From contig RPRQ01000024.1 of NCBI GenBank assembly GCA_003818205.1, positions 1 through 61,857 on the forward strand: a DNA stretch of 61,857 nucleotides, given 5' to 3'. Positions 35,121 through 46,907 of this stretch are shown piece by piece; position 1 is the stretch's first letter, and each line of letters starts with the position of its first letter. The translations under genes were made by a program, and so were the position numbers. Origin of the DNA: Bacteroidales bacterium (GTDB lineage: Bacteria > Bacteroidota > Bacteroidia > Bacteroidales > Tenuifilaceae). The notes beneath the pieces were generated by a model, which was given only the letters and a program-made list of their open reading frames with translations, was not told the origin of the DNA and searched no databases.

Positions 35121-35999
35121 TTAGCGAAAGTTCATCAATAGCTGCGATAATTTATTGTAAGTCGATTCACTAACAGGAGCCAATGGTAATCGCAAGCTAT
35201 TCTCCATTAATCCTTTAATACTTAATGCGGCTTTCACACCCGAAGGGCTACCCTCAACAAAAATTGTATCAATAACCTCAACAAGATTTAAGTTAATCTT
35301 TCGTGCTTCGGCAAAGTTTCCGTTCATACCTAACTTTATCATCTCCGATAATGGTTTTGGTAAAGCATTTCCTAATACAGAAATTAAACCATCCATTCCC
35401 AATGCTAGCTGAGGCAGAATTAACCCATCATCGCCTGATAATACGAGGAAATTGGCAGGTTTATCGCGTAGTATATACGAAATCTGGTTTAGATTGCCTG
35501 ACGCTTCCTTAACAGCTATTATTTTTGAATTTTGAGCTAGTTTAAGCGTTGTTTCAGCGGTCATATTAACCCCTGTTCTTCCTGGAACATTATAAAGAAT
35601 AACAGGAACAGGGCAATTGGCTGCAATTTCTTTAAAATGAAGTTCAAGACCTTTCTGAGAAGGTTTATTGTAGTATGGGGTAACAGAAAGAATTGCATCA
35701 ATATCATCGTAATCATAGTTATCAATACTTTCAATTACGTGTTTAGTATCATTGCCTCCAACTCCAACAACGATCGGTACTCTTTTCTTATTCTGCTTTA
35801 TAACGAATTTTACTAATGACTTCTTTTCCTTATCCGATAGGGTTGCTGTTTCGCCAGTTGTACCTAAAACAACGAGGTAATCAACACCTCCGCCAATTAA
35901 ATGCTCTATCAACTTCTCTGTAGCATTGTAATCAATCTCTTTTTCATGGGTAAAAGGGGTTACCATTGCAACCCCTAACCCTTTAAACTTGTAGTTCAT
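35121..35999 (-). CDS. dapA: 4-hydroxy-tetrahydrodipicolinate synthase
   Basis: This 292-residue TIM-barrel aldolase condenses pyruvate with aspartate semialdehyde in lysine and diaminopimelate synthesis. The Schiff-base Lys is in IIAVKEASGN, the Tyr/Arg region in YNVPGRTGVN, and the Thr-Thr pair in LGTTGETATL. The length is usual. It lies 26 bases downstream of the DUF6913 gene and is probably co-transcribed with it. Confidence 0.95.
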   Translation of the reverse strand: MNYKFKGLGVAMVTPFTHEKEIDYNATEKLIEHLIGGGVDYLVVLGTTGETATLSDKEKKSLVKFVIKQNKKRVPIVVGVGGNDTKHVIESIDNYDYDDIDAILSVTPYYNKPSQKGLELHFKEIAANCPVPVILYNVPGRTGVNMTAETTLKLAQNSKIIAVKEASGNLNQISYILRDKPANFLVLSGDDGLILPQLALGMDGLISVLGNALPKPLSEMIKLGMNGNFAEARKINLNLVEVIDTIFVEGSPSGVKAALSIKGLMENSLRLPLAPVSESTYNKLSQLLMNFR

Positions 36000-36025
36000 T
36001 TTAGTTTTCGTCTCCTTATTAGAAT

Positions 36026-36604
36026 TTAGGAATTAATGAATTCGTCCTGCTCCTGCGCAAAACGGTTATTTATAAGATTTAGGTAATGCAACACTTGTTC
36101 CGAGAAATAGGGTATCTCCTTCTTATTCTCAACATTGATTATCAAATCGTAGGGATTGCCGCTATAGCTGAGGCTACCAACCTTGAACTTTGAACGCGAC
36201 AGTGTAGCAATCCACCGGATGGGGAAGAGCTCATCCATCGAAAGATCGATGAGTATATCATATTCCTCCCTACAAAAAAGATCAACAAATGGTAATAGGG
36301 GTTTCCCATACCAATTTACCTCATCCCTGTTAAAAATATTTATGCCTTTTCGTAGCAGTAGCTGCTGAGGGATCTCTTTACCAGGGAAATATGCCAAAAC
36401 TTCAACCTGAATATTTTTCTCAATAAGAAATCGTTGTAGCGATGTGAAATCATCGAAATCCTTTGGGCTGGCGACAACACCAATAATTGCAATTTTACGG
36501 GCTGTTACAAGGTTATGAACAACTCTATTCCGTTTAACTGTTTTGAAGCTTTTGCTCAAGGCAGATAATCCTGTATTCCGCTTAATATTATCGATTAGTT
36601 TCAC
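36026..36604 (-). CDS. DUF6913-type protein
   Basis: This 192-residue protein has a basic N-terminal helix and a Rossmann-like core (ARKIAIIGVVASPKDFDDFT, EYDILIDLSMDELFPIRW). The family is common in Bacteroidota, often next to dapA or ligA, and is uncharacterised. It has no signal peptide. It starts 170 bases from ligA and precedes dapA by 26 bases. Confidence 0.75.
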   Translation of the reverse strand: MKLIDNIKRNTGLSALSKSFKTVKRNRVVHNLVTARKIAIIGVVASPKDFDDFTSLQRFLIEKNIQVEVLAYFPGKEIPQQLLLRKGINIFNRDEVNWYGKPLLPFVDLFCREEYDILIDLSMDELFPIRWIATLSRSKFKVGSLSYSGNPYDLIINVENKKEIPYFSEQVLHYLNLINNRFAQEQDEFINS

Positions 36605-36775
36605 GATGCAATTGTATTAAATAAACTATATAGTTCAAAATAGTTGATCAATATTGATATAGAAATGTTGTTAATTAAATTCGTTCCAAACTTATCCAAA
36701 AGTTTTCTTATTTCCTTTACCGCTCATCAACTTATTGACTTCTCTCCTTAGTTATCTTATCAACTTGACACCTCA

Positions 36776-38921
<2,146 letters not shown>

Positions 38922-39013
38922 AAAAAAAGAAATTTAAACAGTCTCAGAGTAATGAATATAAAATTTTGACATTTTTTTTAATTTATTCATACATTTACCA
39001 AAAGCCTTTTTAA

Positions 39014-41197
39014 GTGGAAAAATACTCTGAAATCGAAAGTCGTAAAATTGTAAATGCATACCGAGGATTACTAAGGGCTGCTAGGGGCGTGGTATCCAAG
39101 GAGAACCAAAAGCAGGTTAGGAAAGCGTTCAACCTTGCCACAGGACTAAATCGTGGGATTAAAAGAGAATCGGGTCAGCTAAATATCTTTCACCTGATTG
39201 GTGTTGCTCGCATCTGCGTTGAGGAGATGGGACTTGGTAGCACATCAATTATCTCAGCGCTACTTCATGAAACATTAAAAAGGGGACAGCTCACCTATGC
39301 TCAAATCGATAAGCAGTTTGGTTCAAACGTAGCAACCATTGTAGAAGGAATTACCAAAGTATCAGGGCTAGACCCCAAAAATCCGAAAAAACAGGCCGAA
39401 AATTTCAGGGAACTACTGCTATCCATATCAAAAGATGTAAGGGTTATACTTGTTAAGATTGCAGAGAGACAGGAAACCATGCGTTCCTTAAGTTCGATGC
39501 CCAATGATATTCAGCTTCGACAATCGCTAATTACCTTTTATTTATATGCTCCTCTGGCGCATCGCTTGGGGCTTTACCGGATAAAATCGGAGATGGAAGA
39601 CCTAGCGATGAAATATTCTAACCCCGAGGAGTATAGAGCAATCATCAAAAAGCTTAAAAACACCAACGCAAAGCGAAATAAATTTATTAAAGAATTCATC
39701 GATCCAATTCAAGAGGCTCTAATAGCAAAAGGTTTTGAGTTTGATATTAAAGGTCGAACCAAGTCTGTTTACTCCATTTGGAAGAAGATGCAGAAACAGG
39801 GTGTGGAGTTCGAGGAGGTTTACGATTTGTTTGCCATTCGAATTATTCTGAATAGCTCACCGGAACGAGAAAAATCGGATTGTTGGCAGGTTTACTCGAT
39901 AATAACCGATAAGTATACTCCTAACCCCGAGCGATTGCGCGATTGGATTTCGGTACCAAAAAACAATGGCTACGAATCGCTCCATACCACAGTTGTTAGC
40001 CCCGAAGGACGATTTGTTGAGGTTCAGATCCGAACCAACAGAATGGATTTGATAGCCGAAAATGGTCTTGCAGCCCATTGGAAGTACAAAGGGATTAAGC
40101 AGGAACAGAATATCGAAACTTGGCTCACAGGGGTAAGAGAAATACTTGATAACACTGATAGCTCTCCTGAGGAGTTTGTCGAGGAGTTTAAAGCGAATCT
40201 CTACACAAAGGAGATATTCATTTTTACCCCAAACGGAGATTTACGTAAGTTTCCTACGGGTGCAACCGTATTGGATTTTGCCTTTGATATTCATACCAAT
40301 ATTGGTTGTCAGTGTGTTGGGGCAAAAATAAATAATACAAATGCTTCAATCCGACAGGTTCTAAATAATGGCGATGTTGTTGAGATAATTACCTCCAAGA
40401 ACCAAAAACCTAAGGAAGACTGGCTCAACGTTGTTTTAACATCAAAAGCAAAAGGAAGAATAAAGCAAAGCCTAAGGGAAGAAAAGAACAAAGAGATTGT
40501 ACAGGGTAAAGAGATACTTTACCGACGATTTAAAAATTGGAAGATAACAGATAATGAGGAGGCTTTAAAGATTATTCAGAAACACCTTAAAATAAAGAGC
40601 CAACCCGAAGTATTTTCACTCATTGCCAACGAAAAGGTTGATATCAGCTCATTCAAATCGATAATCCTAAACCCCGAGAAGAAAGAGACACCAAATGCTG
40701 ATGAAAAAACAAAAACCATTGAACCAAAAAGCATTCTATCAAGCGATGATTTCTTAATCATTGATGAAAAGTTCGTTAACATCGAATACAAGCTAGCAAA
40801 GTGCTGTAACCCAATATTCGGCGATAATGTATTTGGATTTGTAACCATCGGCGAAGGGGTTAAGATTCACCGAATAAACTGCCCAAATGCAGCCCAACTC
40901 AACACCCGATGGGGCTACCGAATTGTTAAGGCAAAATGGAAAGAATCAAAAGCAACCGCATCGTTCCAAACAACCATCAAGATTAACGGTTTTGATGAGC
41001 TCGGAATAGTAAACAAAATATCCGAAGTTATTAGCACCGACCTAAAAGTTAACATGCGAAGCATTAGTATAAACACTAAGGATGGCCTATTTGAAGGGAG
41101 AATTCAGGTATTTGTTTCTGATATCAAAAACCTTGAAATGCTTCTTTACAAGCTGAATAAAATTAAGGGCGTTCAAAAAGCGGTTAGGATGAAGTAA
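39014..41197 (+). CDS. RelA/SpoT-family (p)ppGpp synthetase with degenerate hydrolase site
   Basis: This 727-residue RSH protein has an N-terminal HD-type domain, a synthetase domain (YDLFAIRIIL, NGYESLHTTV, EVQIRT, NGLAAHWKYK), a TGS domain (IFTPNGDLRKFPTGATVLDF), a conserved Cys pair (KCCNPIFGD) and a C-terminal ACT domain. In the HD domain, where active hydrolases have His-Asp and Glu-Asp, this protein has His85-Glu86 and Lys89-Arg90, and the later Asp-Arg-x-x-Asn is Glu151-Arg-Gln-Glu-Thr. The hydrolase is therefore probably inactive while the synthetase looks intact. The start is GTG. It makes the stringent-response alarmone. Confidence 0.9.
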   Translation: MEKYSEIESRKIVNAYRGLLRAARGVVSKENQKQVRKAFNLATGLNRGIKRESGQLNIFHLIGVARICVEEMGLGSTSIISALLHETLKRGQLTYAQIDKQFGSNVATIVEGITKVSGLDPKNPKKQAENFRELLLSISKDVRVILVKIAERQETMRSLSSMPNDIQLRQSLITFYLYAPLAHRLGLYRIKSEMEDLAMKYSNPEEYRAIIKKLKNTNAKRNKFIKEFIDPIQEALIAKGFEFDIKGRTKSVYSIWKKMQKQGVEFEEVYDLFAIRIILNSSPEREKSDCWQVYSIITDKYTPNPERLRDWISVPKNNGYESLHTTVVSPEGRFVEVQIRTNRMDLIAENGLAAHWKYKGIKQEQNIETWLTGVREILDNTDSSPEEFVEEFKANLYTKEIFIFTPNGDLRKFPTGATVLDFAFDIHTNIGCQCVGAKINNTNASIRQVLNNGDVVEIITSKNQKPKEDWLNVVLTSKAKGRIKQSLREEKNKEIVQGKEILYRRFKNWKITDNEEALKIIQKHLKIKSQPEVFSLIANEKVDISSFKSIILNPEKKETPNADEKTKTIEPKSILSSDDFLIIDEKFVNIEYKLAKCCNPIFGDNVFGFVTIGEGVKIHRINCPNAAQLNTRWGYRIVKAKWKESKATASFQTTIKINGFDELGIVNKISEVISTDLKVNMRSISINTKDGLFEGRIQVFVSDIKNLEMLLYKLNKIKGVQKAVRMK

Positions 41198-41283
41198 AGG
41201 TTAAAGGTTAAAGGTTCAATGTCTAAAGTTTAAGGATGTATGCAGATTTTCACTTCTAACTCCTGACTTCCGACTCCTGACTC

Positions 41284-41724
41284 CTAATATGTCACAAGCG
41301 GCAACTTTTTAGCTCGCCATTTTATTATTCCACCCTTCATATTATAAAGTTTTGCAAAGCCTTTCTTCTCCATCATTCCCATTGTGCTCTTGCTACGAAA
41401 TCCACCGTAACAGTTTATTAAATAGGTTTTGCTCTTATCAAGGCTATCGAGTTTACTAGAAAAATTATCGGACTTGAAATCGATATTTATTGCATTGGCA
41501 ATATGCTCTTTCCGAAAATCATCGGGTTTGCGAACATCAAGTATTACAAATTTGGAGTTATTAATATTCTCCTTGATAATTTTATATGCCTTGGAAACAT
41601 TTATACTTTTATAAAAAAAAGTAGAATCAATTCTCGTATCTTGACTCGTTGCTTTTTGAAACAATTCAGGACCAAAATCAAAAGTCGATATAAATAGTAA
41701 TGGAATGAGTAAATACTTGCTCAT
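41284..41724 (-). CDS. exported rhodanese-like protein
   Basis: This 146-residue protein begins with a short hydrophobic segment that may be a signal peptide. It is followed by one rhodanese domain. The active-site loop is CYGGFR (Cys105 to Arg110), so sulfur transfer is possible. ILDVRKPDDFRKEHI is the typical N-terminal motif. The physiological acceptor is unknown. It is convergent with the RSH gene. Confidence 0.83.
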   Translation of the reverse strand: MSKYLLIPLLFISTFDFGPELFQKATSQDTRIDSTFFYKSINVSKAYKIIKENINNSKFVILDVRKPDDFRKEHIANAINIDFKSDNFSSKLDSLDKSKTYLINCYGGFRSKSTMGMMEKKGFAKLYNMKGGIIKWRAKKLPLVTY

Positions 41725-41787
41725 ATTAATTCGTTGAATACAATTAAATGGTATGATTATCCTCCAAAATAAGAAATAGACAAAACT

Positions 41788-42093
41788 CTATTCCTCGCTA
41801 AGTTTCTGCATTGCCTGGTTAAGCTGCGTTGATTTTATACTTAAGTAATACATTAATGCATTATTTATTATTTCATCTTGATCGATTTTTAAATAGGCTG
41901 ATAAAATCTTAATTCTTTTTAAAACTCTTGGATCTATCTGAAAGGCGTTAATTACAGAATTTTCACCTTTCCCGCTTGGGTTTTTAACTTGTCTAATTTC
42001 TAACGGTTTTTCAGGTTCAACTTCCTTTATAAAATGAGTGTTAGAAAGAAGTGCTTTCTGAATGTCATCAATTGTAAGCTTATTTCTTGTCAT
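41788..42093 (-). CDS. small ParA-partner protein
   Basis: This 101-residue protein overlaps the end of the parA-like gene by 14 bases. The second half (DPRVLKRIKILSAYLKIDQD EI) is predicted to be helical and resembles a ribbon-helix-helix region, as in small centromere-binding ParB analogues of plasmids. The N-terminal ~60 residues look disordered. DNA binding is inferred from context and composition, not from a clear motif. Confidence 0.65.
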   Translation of the reverse strand: MTRNKLTIDDIQKALLSNTHFIKEVEPEKPLEIRQVKNPSGKGENSVINAFQIDPRVLKRIKILSAYLKIDQDEIINNALMYYLSIKSTQLNQAMQKLSEE

Positions 42094-42844
42094 ACTTCTT
42101 AATCAATTCGTTTGCAAAATCCATGTAATCCTCAGAACCCCTGCTCTTGGGGGCGTACTCGAATACCGATTGTTTGAAGGCACCCGATTCCATTAATGCA
42201 ATATCCTGACGAATATACGTGCTAAACAGCTTGTCTTTAAAATGTTCATTGTTTGTTAAGTTTGTAATTACAGCCTGACTAAACTTTGTGCGAGGTGATA
42301 ATTTTACAAAAAGAATACCTGCAAGCCGTAGCGAAGGATTCATACGTTTTTGAACCTTTTCGGATACAGACATAATTCTATCAAGCCCAATAAATGCAAA
42401 ATTTTCAGCCTGCATTGGTACAATAAAATAATCAGATGCAACCAGCGAGTTTATTGATAAAGTCCCTAAACTTGGTGGACAATCAATTAGTATATAATCG
42501 TATTCATCCGAGATTTTCTCAAGTTTCTCTTTTAGTATATACTCTCTACCGGGCTCACTGCTTATTAAAAATTCTGTTTCGAGAAGTTTATCTGAAGCAG
42601 GGAGTAAGCTTAACTTTCCATTTTGTTTTACTGCTTGAGCAACTGAACATTTACCGAGAAACAAGTCACAAATAGTATTCTCTACACCCCATAATCCCAA
42701 TGCGGATGTGAGATTGCATTGGCTATCAAGATCAACTAGTAAAACTCTTTTATTCAAAATGGCTAACACAGTTCCTAAATTCAGCACTGTTGTGGTTTTG
42801 CCAGTACCGCCCTTATTATTGAGAATAGTAAAGATTTTTGCCAT
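42080..42844 (-). CDS. ParA-family ATPase
   Basis: This 254-residue Walker-type ATPase of the ParA/Soj/MinD group has the deviant Walker A motif KGGTGKTT (Lys11, Lys16), the Walker A' region DLDSQCNLT and Walker B ILIDCPPSLG. It lacks the N-terminal DNA-binding domain of P1-type ParA. The start at 42844 is chosen so that Walker A follows directly. It forms a two-gene unit with a small partner. No parB with a canonical HTH or ParB/Srx domain is present, so this is probably not the main chromosome partition system. Confidence 0.85.
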   Translation of the reverse strand: MAKIFTILNNKGGTGKTTTVLNLGTVLAILNKRVLLVDLDSQCNLTSALGLWGVENTICDLFLGKCSVAQAVKQNGKLSLLPASDKLLETEFLISSEPGREYILKEKLEKISDEYDYILIDCPPSLGTLSINSLVASDYFIVPMQAENFAFIGLDRIMSVSEKVQKRMNPSLRLAGILFVKLSPRTKFSQAVITNLTNNEHFKDKLFSTYIRQDIALMESGAFKQSVFEYAPKSRGSEDYMDFANELIKKYDKK

Positions 42845-43208
42845 AGAACTTTCTACTACAATTTGAGTTAATATAATCATAGATTAATTGGACTAAATTA
42901 AGGAAAATGAGAATACAAACTATACGCTTATCGACAATTCCTTTAAAACTCATTTGTAATGCATTTACGCTATAAACACCAATGAACAAAAAATAGGTGT
43001 TCCATAATTGATGGTGCTAACTATTATAAAAATAGTCGACCTGTATCCTTATAATAACCATAATAAAAAGTTTATTCGGATGAAATGTTTTTGGTTTGCG
43101 GTTACTAGTTCCATTTCATTCTTTACTATTATTATTCAACTACAACATAACTTTGTTTAATAAATCATTGGAGATTGAGATACATTCATGTCATCAAAAA
43201 ATAAAGTA
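42845..43208. other. gene-free stretch between divergent parA and cvfB
   Basis: These AT-rich ~360 bases must hold the promoters of both genes. I see no clear repeat or RNA gene. A parS-like iteron set was looked for and not recognised. Confidence 0.4.
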
Positions 43209-43216
43209 ATACCTTT
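43209..43216 (+). promoter_or_regulatory. possible -7 element of cvfB
   Basis: TACCTTTA differs from TAnnTTTG at the last base. It lies 25 bases before the preferred ATG at 43241. Confidence 0.35.
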
Positions 43217-43240
43217 ACCCCATAAATGAAACGACTTTTT

Positions 43241-44071
43241 ATGGCAGAAATTGGAAAACTAAATACCCTCAGAGTAGTAAAAGAGGTTGACTTTGGATTG
43301 TACCTCGATGGTGGTGAACATGGCGAAATTCTTTTACCCAAAAGATATGTTCCTGAAAATGCCAAACCTGAGGATATTTTAGAAGTCTTTATCTACCTCG
43401 ATTCGGAGGATCGGATCATCGCAACCACCGAAACCCCTCATATCATGCTTGGTGAGTTTGCATGTTTGAAAGCTGTAGCTGTTTCCTCAATGGGAGCTTT
43501 CCTCGACTGGGGATTAATGAAGGATCTGTTCGTACCATTCCGCGAGCAAAAGCTAAAAATGGAGGAAGGTCGTTGGTATATCGTTACGGTTTATTTAGAT
43601 TCTGAAACAAAACGTTTGGTTGCTTCAGCAAAAATTGAAAAATTCCTCGATAATATTCCACCCGATTATGAAGCAGGACAAGAGGTTGACTTGCTGATAG
43701 TCGGCGAAACCGATTTAGGATTTAACGCAATTATCAACAACCAACATCTTGGGGTAATCTATAAAAATGAGATATTTCAACCGCTAAGAAAAGGAGAACG
43801 AATAAAGGGTTATATCAAAAAAATCAGAGAGGACGAAAAGATCGATCTCTTACTTCAAAAACCTGGCTACGCCAAGGTGGATGATATCTCGATGAAAATT
43901 GTGAATGTACTTAAGAGCCACGATGGGTATCTCCCAGTAACCGACAAGAGCGACCCCGATACCATATACGAACTCTTCGGTGTAAGCAAAAAGACCTATA
44001 AAAAAGCCATTGGTGCTCTTTTCAAATTCAGACTTATTGATATAGAGGATAAAGGGATTCGATTAAAATAA
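43241..44071 (+). CDS. cvfB: CvfB-like S1 RNA-binding protein
   Basis: This 276-residue protein has tandem S1-type OB folds and a C-terminal winged helix (YELFGVSKKTYKKAIGALFK). MAEIGKLNTLRVVKEVDFGL and GAFLDWGLMKDLFVPFREQ are characteristic of CvfB, an RNA-binding regulator of virulence and stress genes in Firmicutes. Its role in Bacteroidota is unstudied. An ATG five codons upstream (43226) is possible, but the inner one matches the family. Confidence 0.85.
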   Translation: MAEIGKLNTLRVVKEVDFGLYLDGGEHGEILLPKRYVPENAKPEDILEVFIYLDSEDRIIATTETPHIMLGEFACLKAVAVSSMGAFLDWGLMKDLFVPFREQKLKMEEGRWYIVTVYLDSETKRLVASAKIEKFLDNIPPDYEAGQEVDLLIVGETDLGFNAIINNQHLGVIYKNEIFQPLRKGERIKGYIKKIREDEKIDLLLQKPGYAKVDDISMKIVNVLKSHDGYLPVTDKSDPDTIYELFGVSKKTYKKAIGALFKFRLIDIEDKGIRLK

Positions 44072-44149
44072 ATATCTTATTCTATATTTCTGATTTCTAA
44101 TTGTATGTCCTCTCTTGCGTCTGACATCTAATGTCTGATATCTTTTATT

Positions 44150-44291
44150 GTAACTATTCAGCAGTAATCGAAATGAACAAAAAACCACGGAGACACAAAG
44201 GGCACAGAGATTAAATGAGAACAAAAGTCTAGATTATTCCTTTTCGAACTAGATAATTGCTCAAAAGAATGTAATTATTTTTGTACATTAT
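44150..44291 (-). repeat. dispersed intergenic repeat family A, copy 3 (inverted)
   Basis: This is the inverted copy of the 386-527 block. It begins GTAACTATTCAGCAGTAAT and contains ACCACGGAGACACAAAGGGC, AAATGAGAACAAAA and finally TTTTTGTACATTATA. The match runs the whole ~140 bases with scattered changes. Confidence 0.85.
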
Positions 44292-44344
44292 AAAGAACAT
44301 TCAAGGTTATTATTTTGGGGTCAATAAATCTTACCTCTGTGATC

Positions 44345-44390
44345 CCCGCCTGCCTATGTTCGGCGGGCAGGTCCGTGTCTCCGTGGTGAA
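44345..44390. repeat. GGCGGGCAGG hairpin joined to a CTCCGTGG module
   Basis: CCCGCC and GGCGGG pair around TGCCTATGTTC, and the hairpin is followed by AGGTCCGTGTCTCCGTGGTG. The CAGGTCCGTG junction is also found in the hairpin at 29126-29160. It lies between cvfB and the permease gene. Confidence 0.6.
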
Positions 44391-44504
44391 TCGTTATTTT
44401 TTATTTTTTGTTAAAATTAAGTTAAAGTTATCCTAGGCAAGTCTATATATTAATTGATTACCATACCTTTATTGTTATAAATAATTTATTAAATCCAAAA
44501 AGTT

Positions 44505-46868
44505 ATGCTAAAAAATCTTCTAAAAACCGCCATTCGAAATCTTTATAGGAATTTCGGATATAGCAGCCTAAATATCTTAGGCTTAACCATTGGAATAACA
44601 AGTGCTCTTTTTTTAATAATCTACGTTTCTGATGAGTTAAGCTATGATCGATACAACGAAAAAATTGATCGAATTTATAGAGTCTCCTCAAATATTAAGG
44701 AAACCGATGATCAATTTACTTGGAATGTTGCACAGATACCATTTGGACCTCAAGTTGTTCAAGATTACCCCGAAGTTCAATCATTTGTAAGATTTATAGG
44801 ATTTCAACGAACACTCTTTAAATATGAAGAGAAAGAGTTCTTCGAAGAGAACTTCTACTATGTTGATTCTACAATCTTTGATATTTTTACTTACAAATTT
44901 GTTAAAGGAAATCCTAAAGCGGCACTTCTTGAGCCCAATAAAATTGTATTGACCGAGAAAATGGTCAGCAAGTATTTTGGTAGTTCCGATCCAATTGGAA
45001 AATCTCTTATTACCGGCGATAAAACATATGAAGTAACAGGTGTTATTAAAGATGTACCAACCAACTCTCACTTTCGATTTGATGCTCTTGCATCAAGAAA
45101 AAACCTACCCAAAGAGTTAGGAAGTTGGGGGAACTTCGGTGTGTTTACCTATCTTCTTTTCCCCGAAAAGTTTGATGTAAAAGCGTTTGAGAATAAAATG
45201 AAAGAGATGTATCCAAAGTATATGGAACCAATTTTCGGAAAAATGAATATTAAAATTGACTACTCTCTTGAACCAATAAGCCGAATTCATCTTTACTCAA
45301 CAAATGCGGGCGAACCAGAGCCAACAGGAAGCATTACGTATGTTTATATTTTCTTAATCGTTGCACTATTTTTAATTCTAATCGCTGCAATGAATTATAT
45401 GAACCTTGCAACAGCCCGTTCAGCGAAGCGGGCTCGTGAAGTTGGGTTACGAAAGGTTGTTGGTTCAAAGCGCAGCACGCTTATTTTTCAGTTCTTAGCT
45501 GAATCCACAACATTTACAGTAATTTCGCTAATTCTGAGTATTATTCTACTTACCCTGCTCCTAACCAAATTCAATGATTTATCAGGTAAATCTTTTGATC
45601 TCCATATCATTTTTAGCCCAACGGTACTTTTAAGTTTATTTGGAGTTATTATTGTAGTTGGAATATTTGGGGGCAGTTACCCAGCATTTTATCTTTCAAG
45701 ATTTAGTCCTGTTACAGTATTCAAAGGTGAAATAACCCAAGGTTCATCAGGAAGAATGTTCCGAAGAATACTCGTTGTTATACAATTTGCCATTTCTGTA
45801 GCCATGATTGTCTGCACTCTAGTTGTGTTTAAGCAGCTAAACTATATGAAAACAAAGGATCAAGGATTCGATCAAAAGAATATCATCGGACTTGAGCTAA
45901 ATCGAGGGATGATGCAGAAATACTCCGTGCTTAAACAAACGCTAAAAGAGAATCCAAATATTCTGTTAATAGGATCAACAAACAGTGCAGTTGGAGAAGG
46001 TTCAGGTAAGGTTATCTTTAAAATGGAAACGGATCAAGGGATGATTGACAGAGGCGTAAATTTTGCCGTTGTTGATCATGATTTTATTGAAACCCTTGGG
46101 ATTAAAATATTAAAGGGAAGAGATTTCCAGGAGGATATGCCATCCGATACGCTAACTGGTGTTGTTATTAATGAAACCCTTGCAAAACGCATGAATTGGA
46201 GTGAACCAATTGGTAAAAAGGTTGAACTCGGGAATGCTGTAAAAGGAAGCGTAATTGGTGTTATGAAAGATTACCATCAAACCGGTATGTATAACCAGAT
46301 TGAATCGTTGCTTTTAATTTATCGCACAGAAAATAGCGTATTATATGCAAAGCTAAGCGATAAGGATGTACAAGGTACCCTACGTTTTATTGAAACAAAA
46401 TGGAAAGAGATATTCCCCGAAAAACCCTTTGAATACAAGTTTTTAACTGAACGCTTCAACCAGCAATTCAAAGCAGATGAAAAGCGAGGGCTCATTTTCA
46501 CAATGTTTACCATCTTAGCAATTCTTATTGCCTGTCTTGGTCTATTCGGATTAGCATCCTATATGGTGGAGCAACGAACCAAGGAGATTGGTATTAGAAA
46601 AGTTGTGGGTGCCAACGAGGGGATTATTATCAAGATGATATCAAAAGAATTTTTAACCCTCACATCGATATCGATAGTTATAGCCTTTCCAATTGCTTTC
46701 TATATGATGAATAGCTGGTTACAGAATTATGTTTACCGAACAAAACTCGGGGTAATGATATTCATTATCGCAGCAATAATAACCATCGCTATCACCTTTA
46801 TTACTATTAGCTACAAAGCCTATAAAGCATCAATACTAAATCCTGCTAGCTCATTAAGGTCTGAATGA
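44505..46868 (+). CDS. ABC transporter permease, MacB/FtsX family
   Basis: This 787-residue membrane protein has two MacB-type units. Each has a periplasmic core domain and FtsX-like membrane helices; the first begins LLKTAIRNLYRNFGYSSLNI and the second holds CLGLFGLASYMVEQRTKEIGIRK. The motif EVGLRKVVGSKRSTLI in the first unit is also typical. No ATPase gene is adjacent, so a separate one must serve it. Such transporters drive mechanical work across the envelope or export lipids and peptides. A TACCTTTA -7-like element lies at 44464. Confidence 0.9.
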   Translation: MLKNLLKTAIRNLYRNFGYSSLNILGLTIGITSALFLIIYVSDELSYDRYNEKIDRIYRVSSNIKETDDQFTWNVAQIPFGPQVVQDYPEVQSFVRFIGFQRTLFKYEEKEFFEENFYYVDSTIFDIFTYKFVKGNPKAALLEPNKIVLTEKMVSKYFGSSDPIGKSLITGDKTYEVTGVIKDVPTNSHFRFDALASRKNLPKELGSWGNFGVFTYLLFPEKFDVKAFENKMKEMYPKYMEPIFGKMNIKIDYSLEPISRIHLYSTNAGEPEPTGSITYVYIFLIVALFLILIAAMNYMNLATARSAKRAREVGLRKVVGSKRSTLIFQFLAESTTFTVISLILSIILLTLLLTKFNDLSGKSFDLHIIFSPTVLLSLFGVIIVVGIFGGSYPAFYLSRFSPVTVFKGEITQGSSGRMFRRILVVIQFAISVAMIVCTLVVFKQLNYMKTKDQGFDQKNIIGLELNRGMMQKYSVLKQTLKENPNILLIGSTNSAVGEGSGKVIFKMETDQGMIDRGVNFAVVDHDFIETLGIKILKGRDFQEDMPSDTLTGVVINETLAKRMNWSEPIGKKVELGNAVKGSVIGVMKDYHQTGMYNQIESLLLIYRTENSVLYAKLSDKDVQGTLRFIETKWKEIFPEKPFEYKFLTERFNQQFKADEKRGLIFTMFTILAILIACLGLFGLASYMVEQRTKEIGIRKVVGANEGIIIKMISKEFLTLTSISIVIAFPIAFYMMNSWLQNYVYRTKLGVMIFIIAAIITIAITFITISYKAYKASILNPASSLRSE

Positions 46869-46907
46869 TAAAATTCAATAAAAACTAACGCCTTAAATAT
46901 CAAATCA

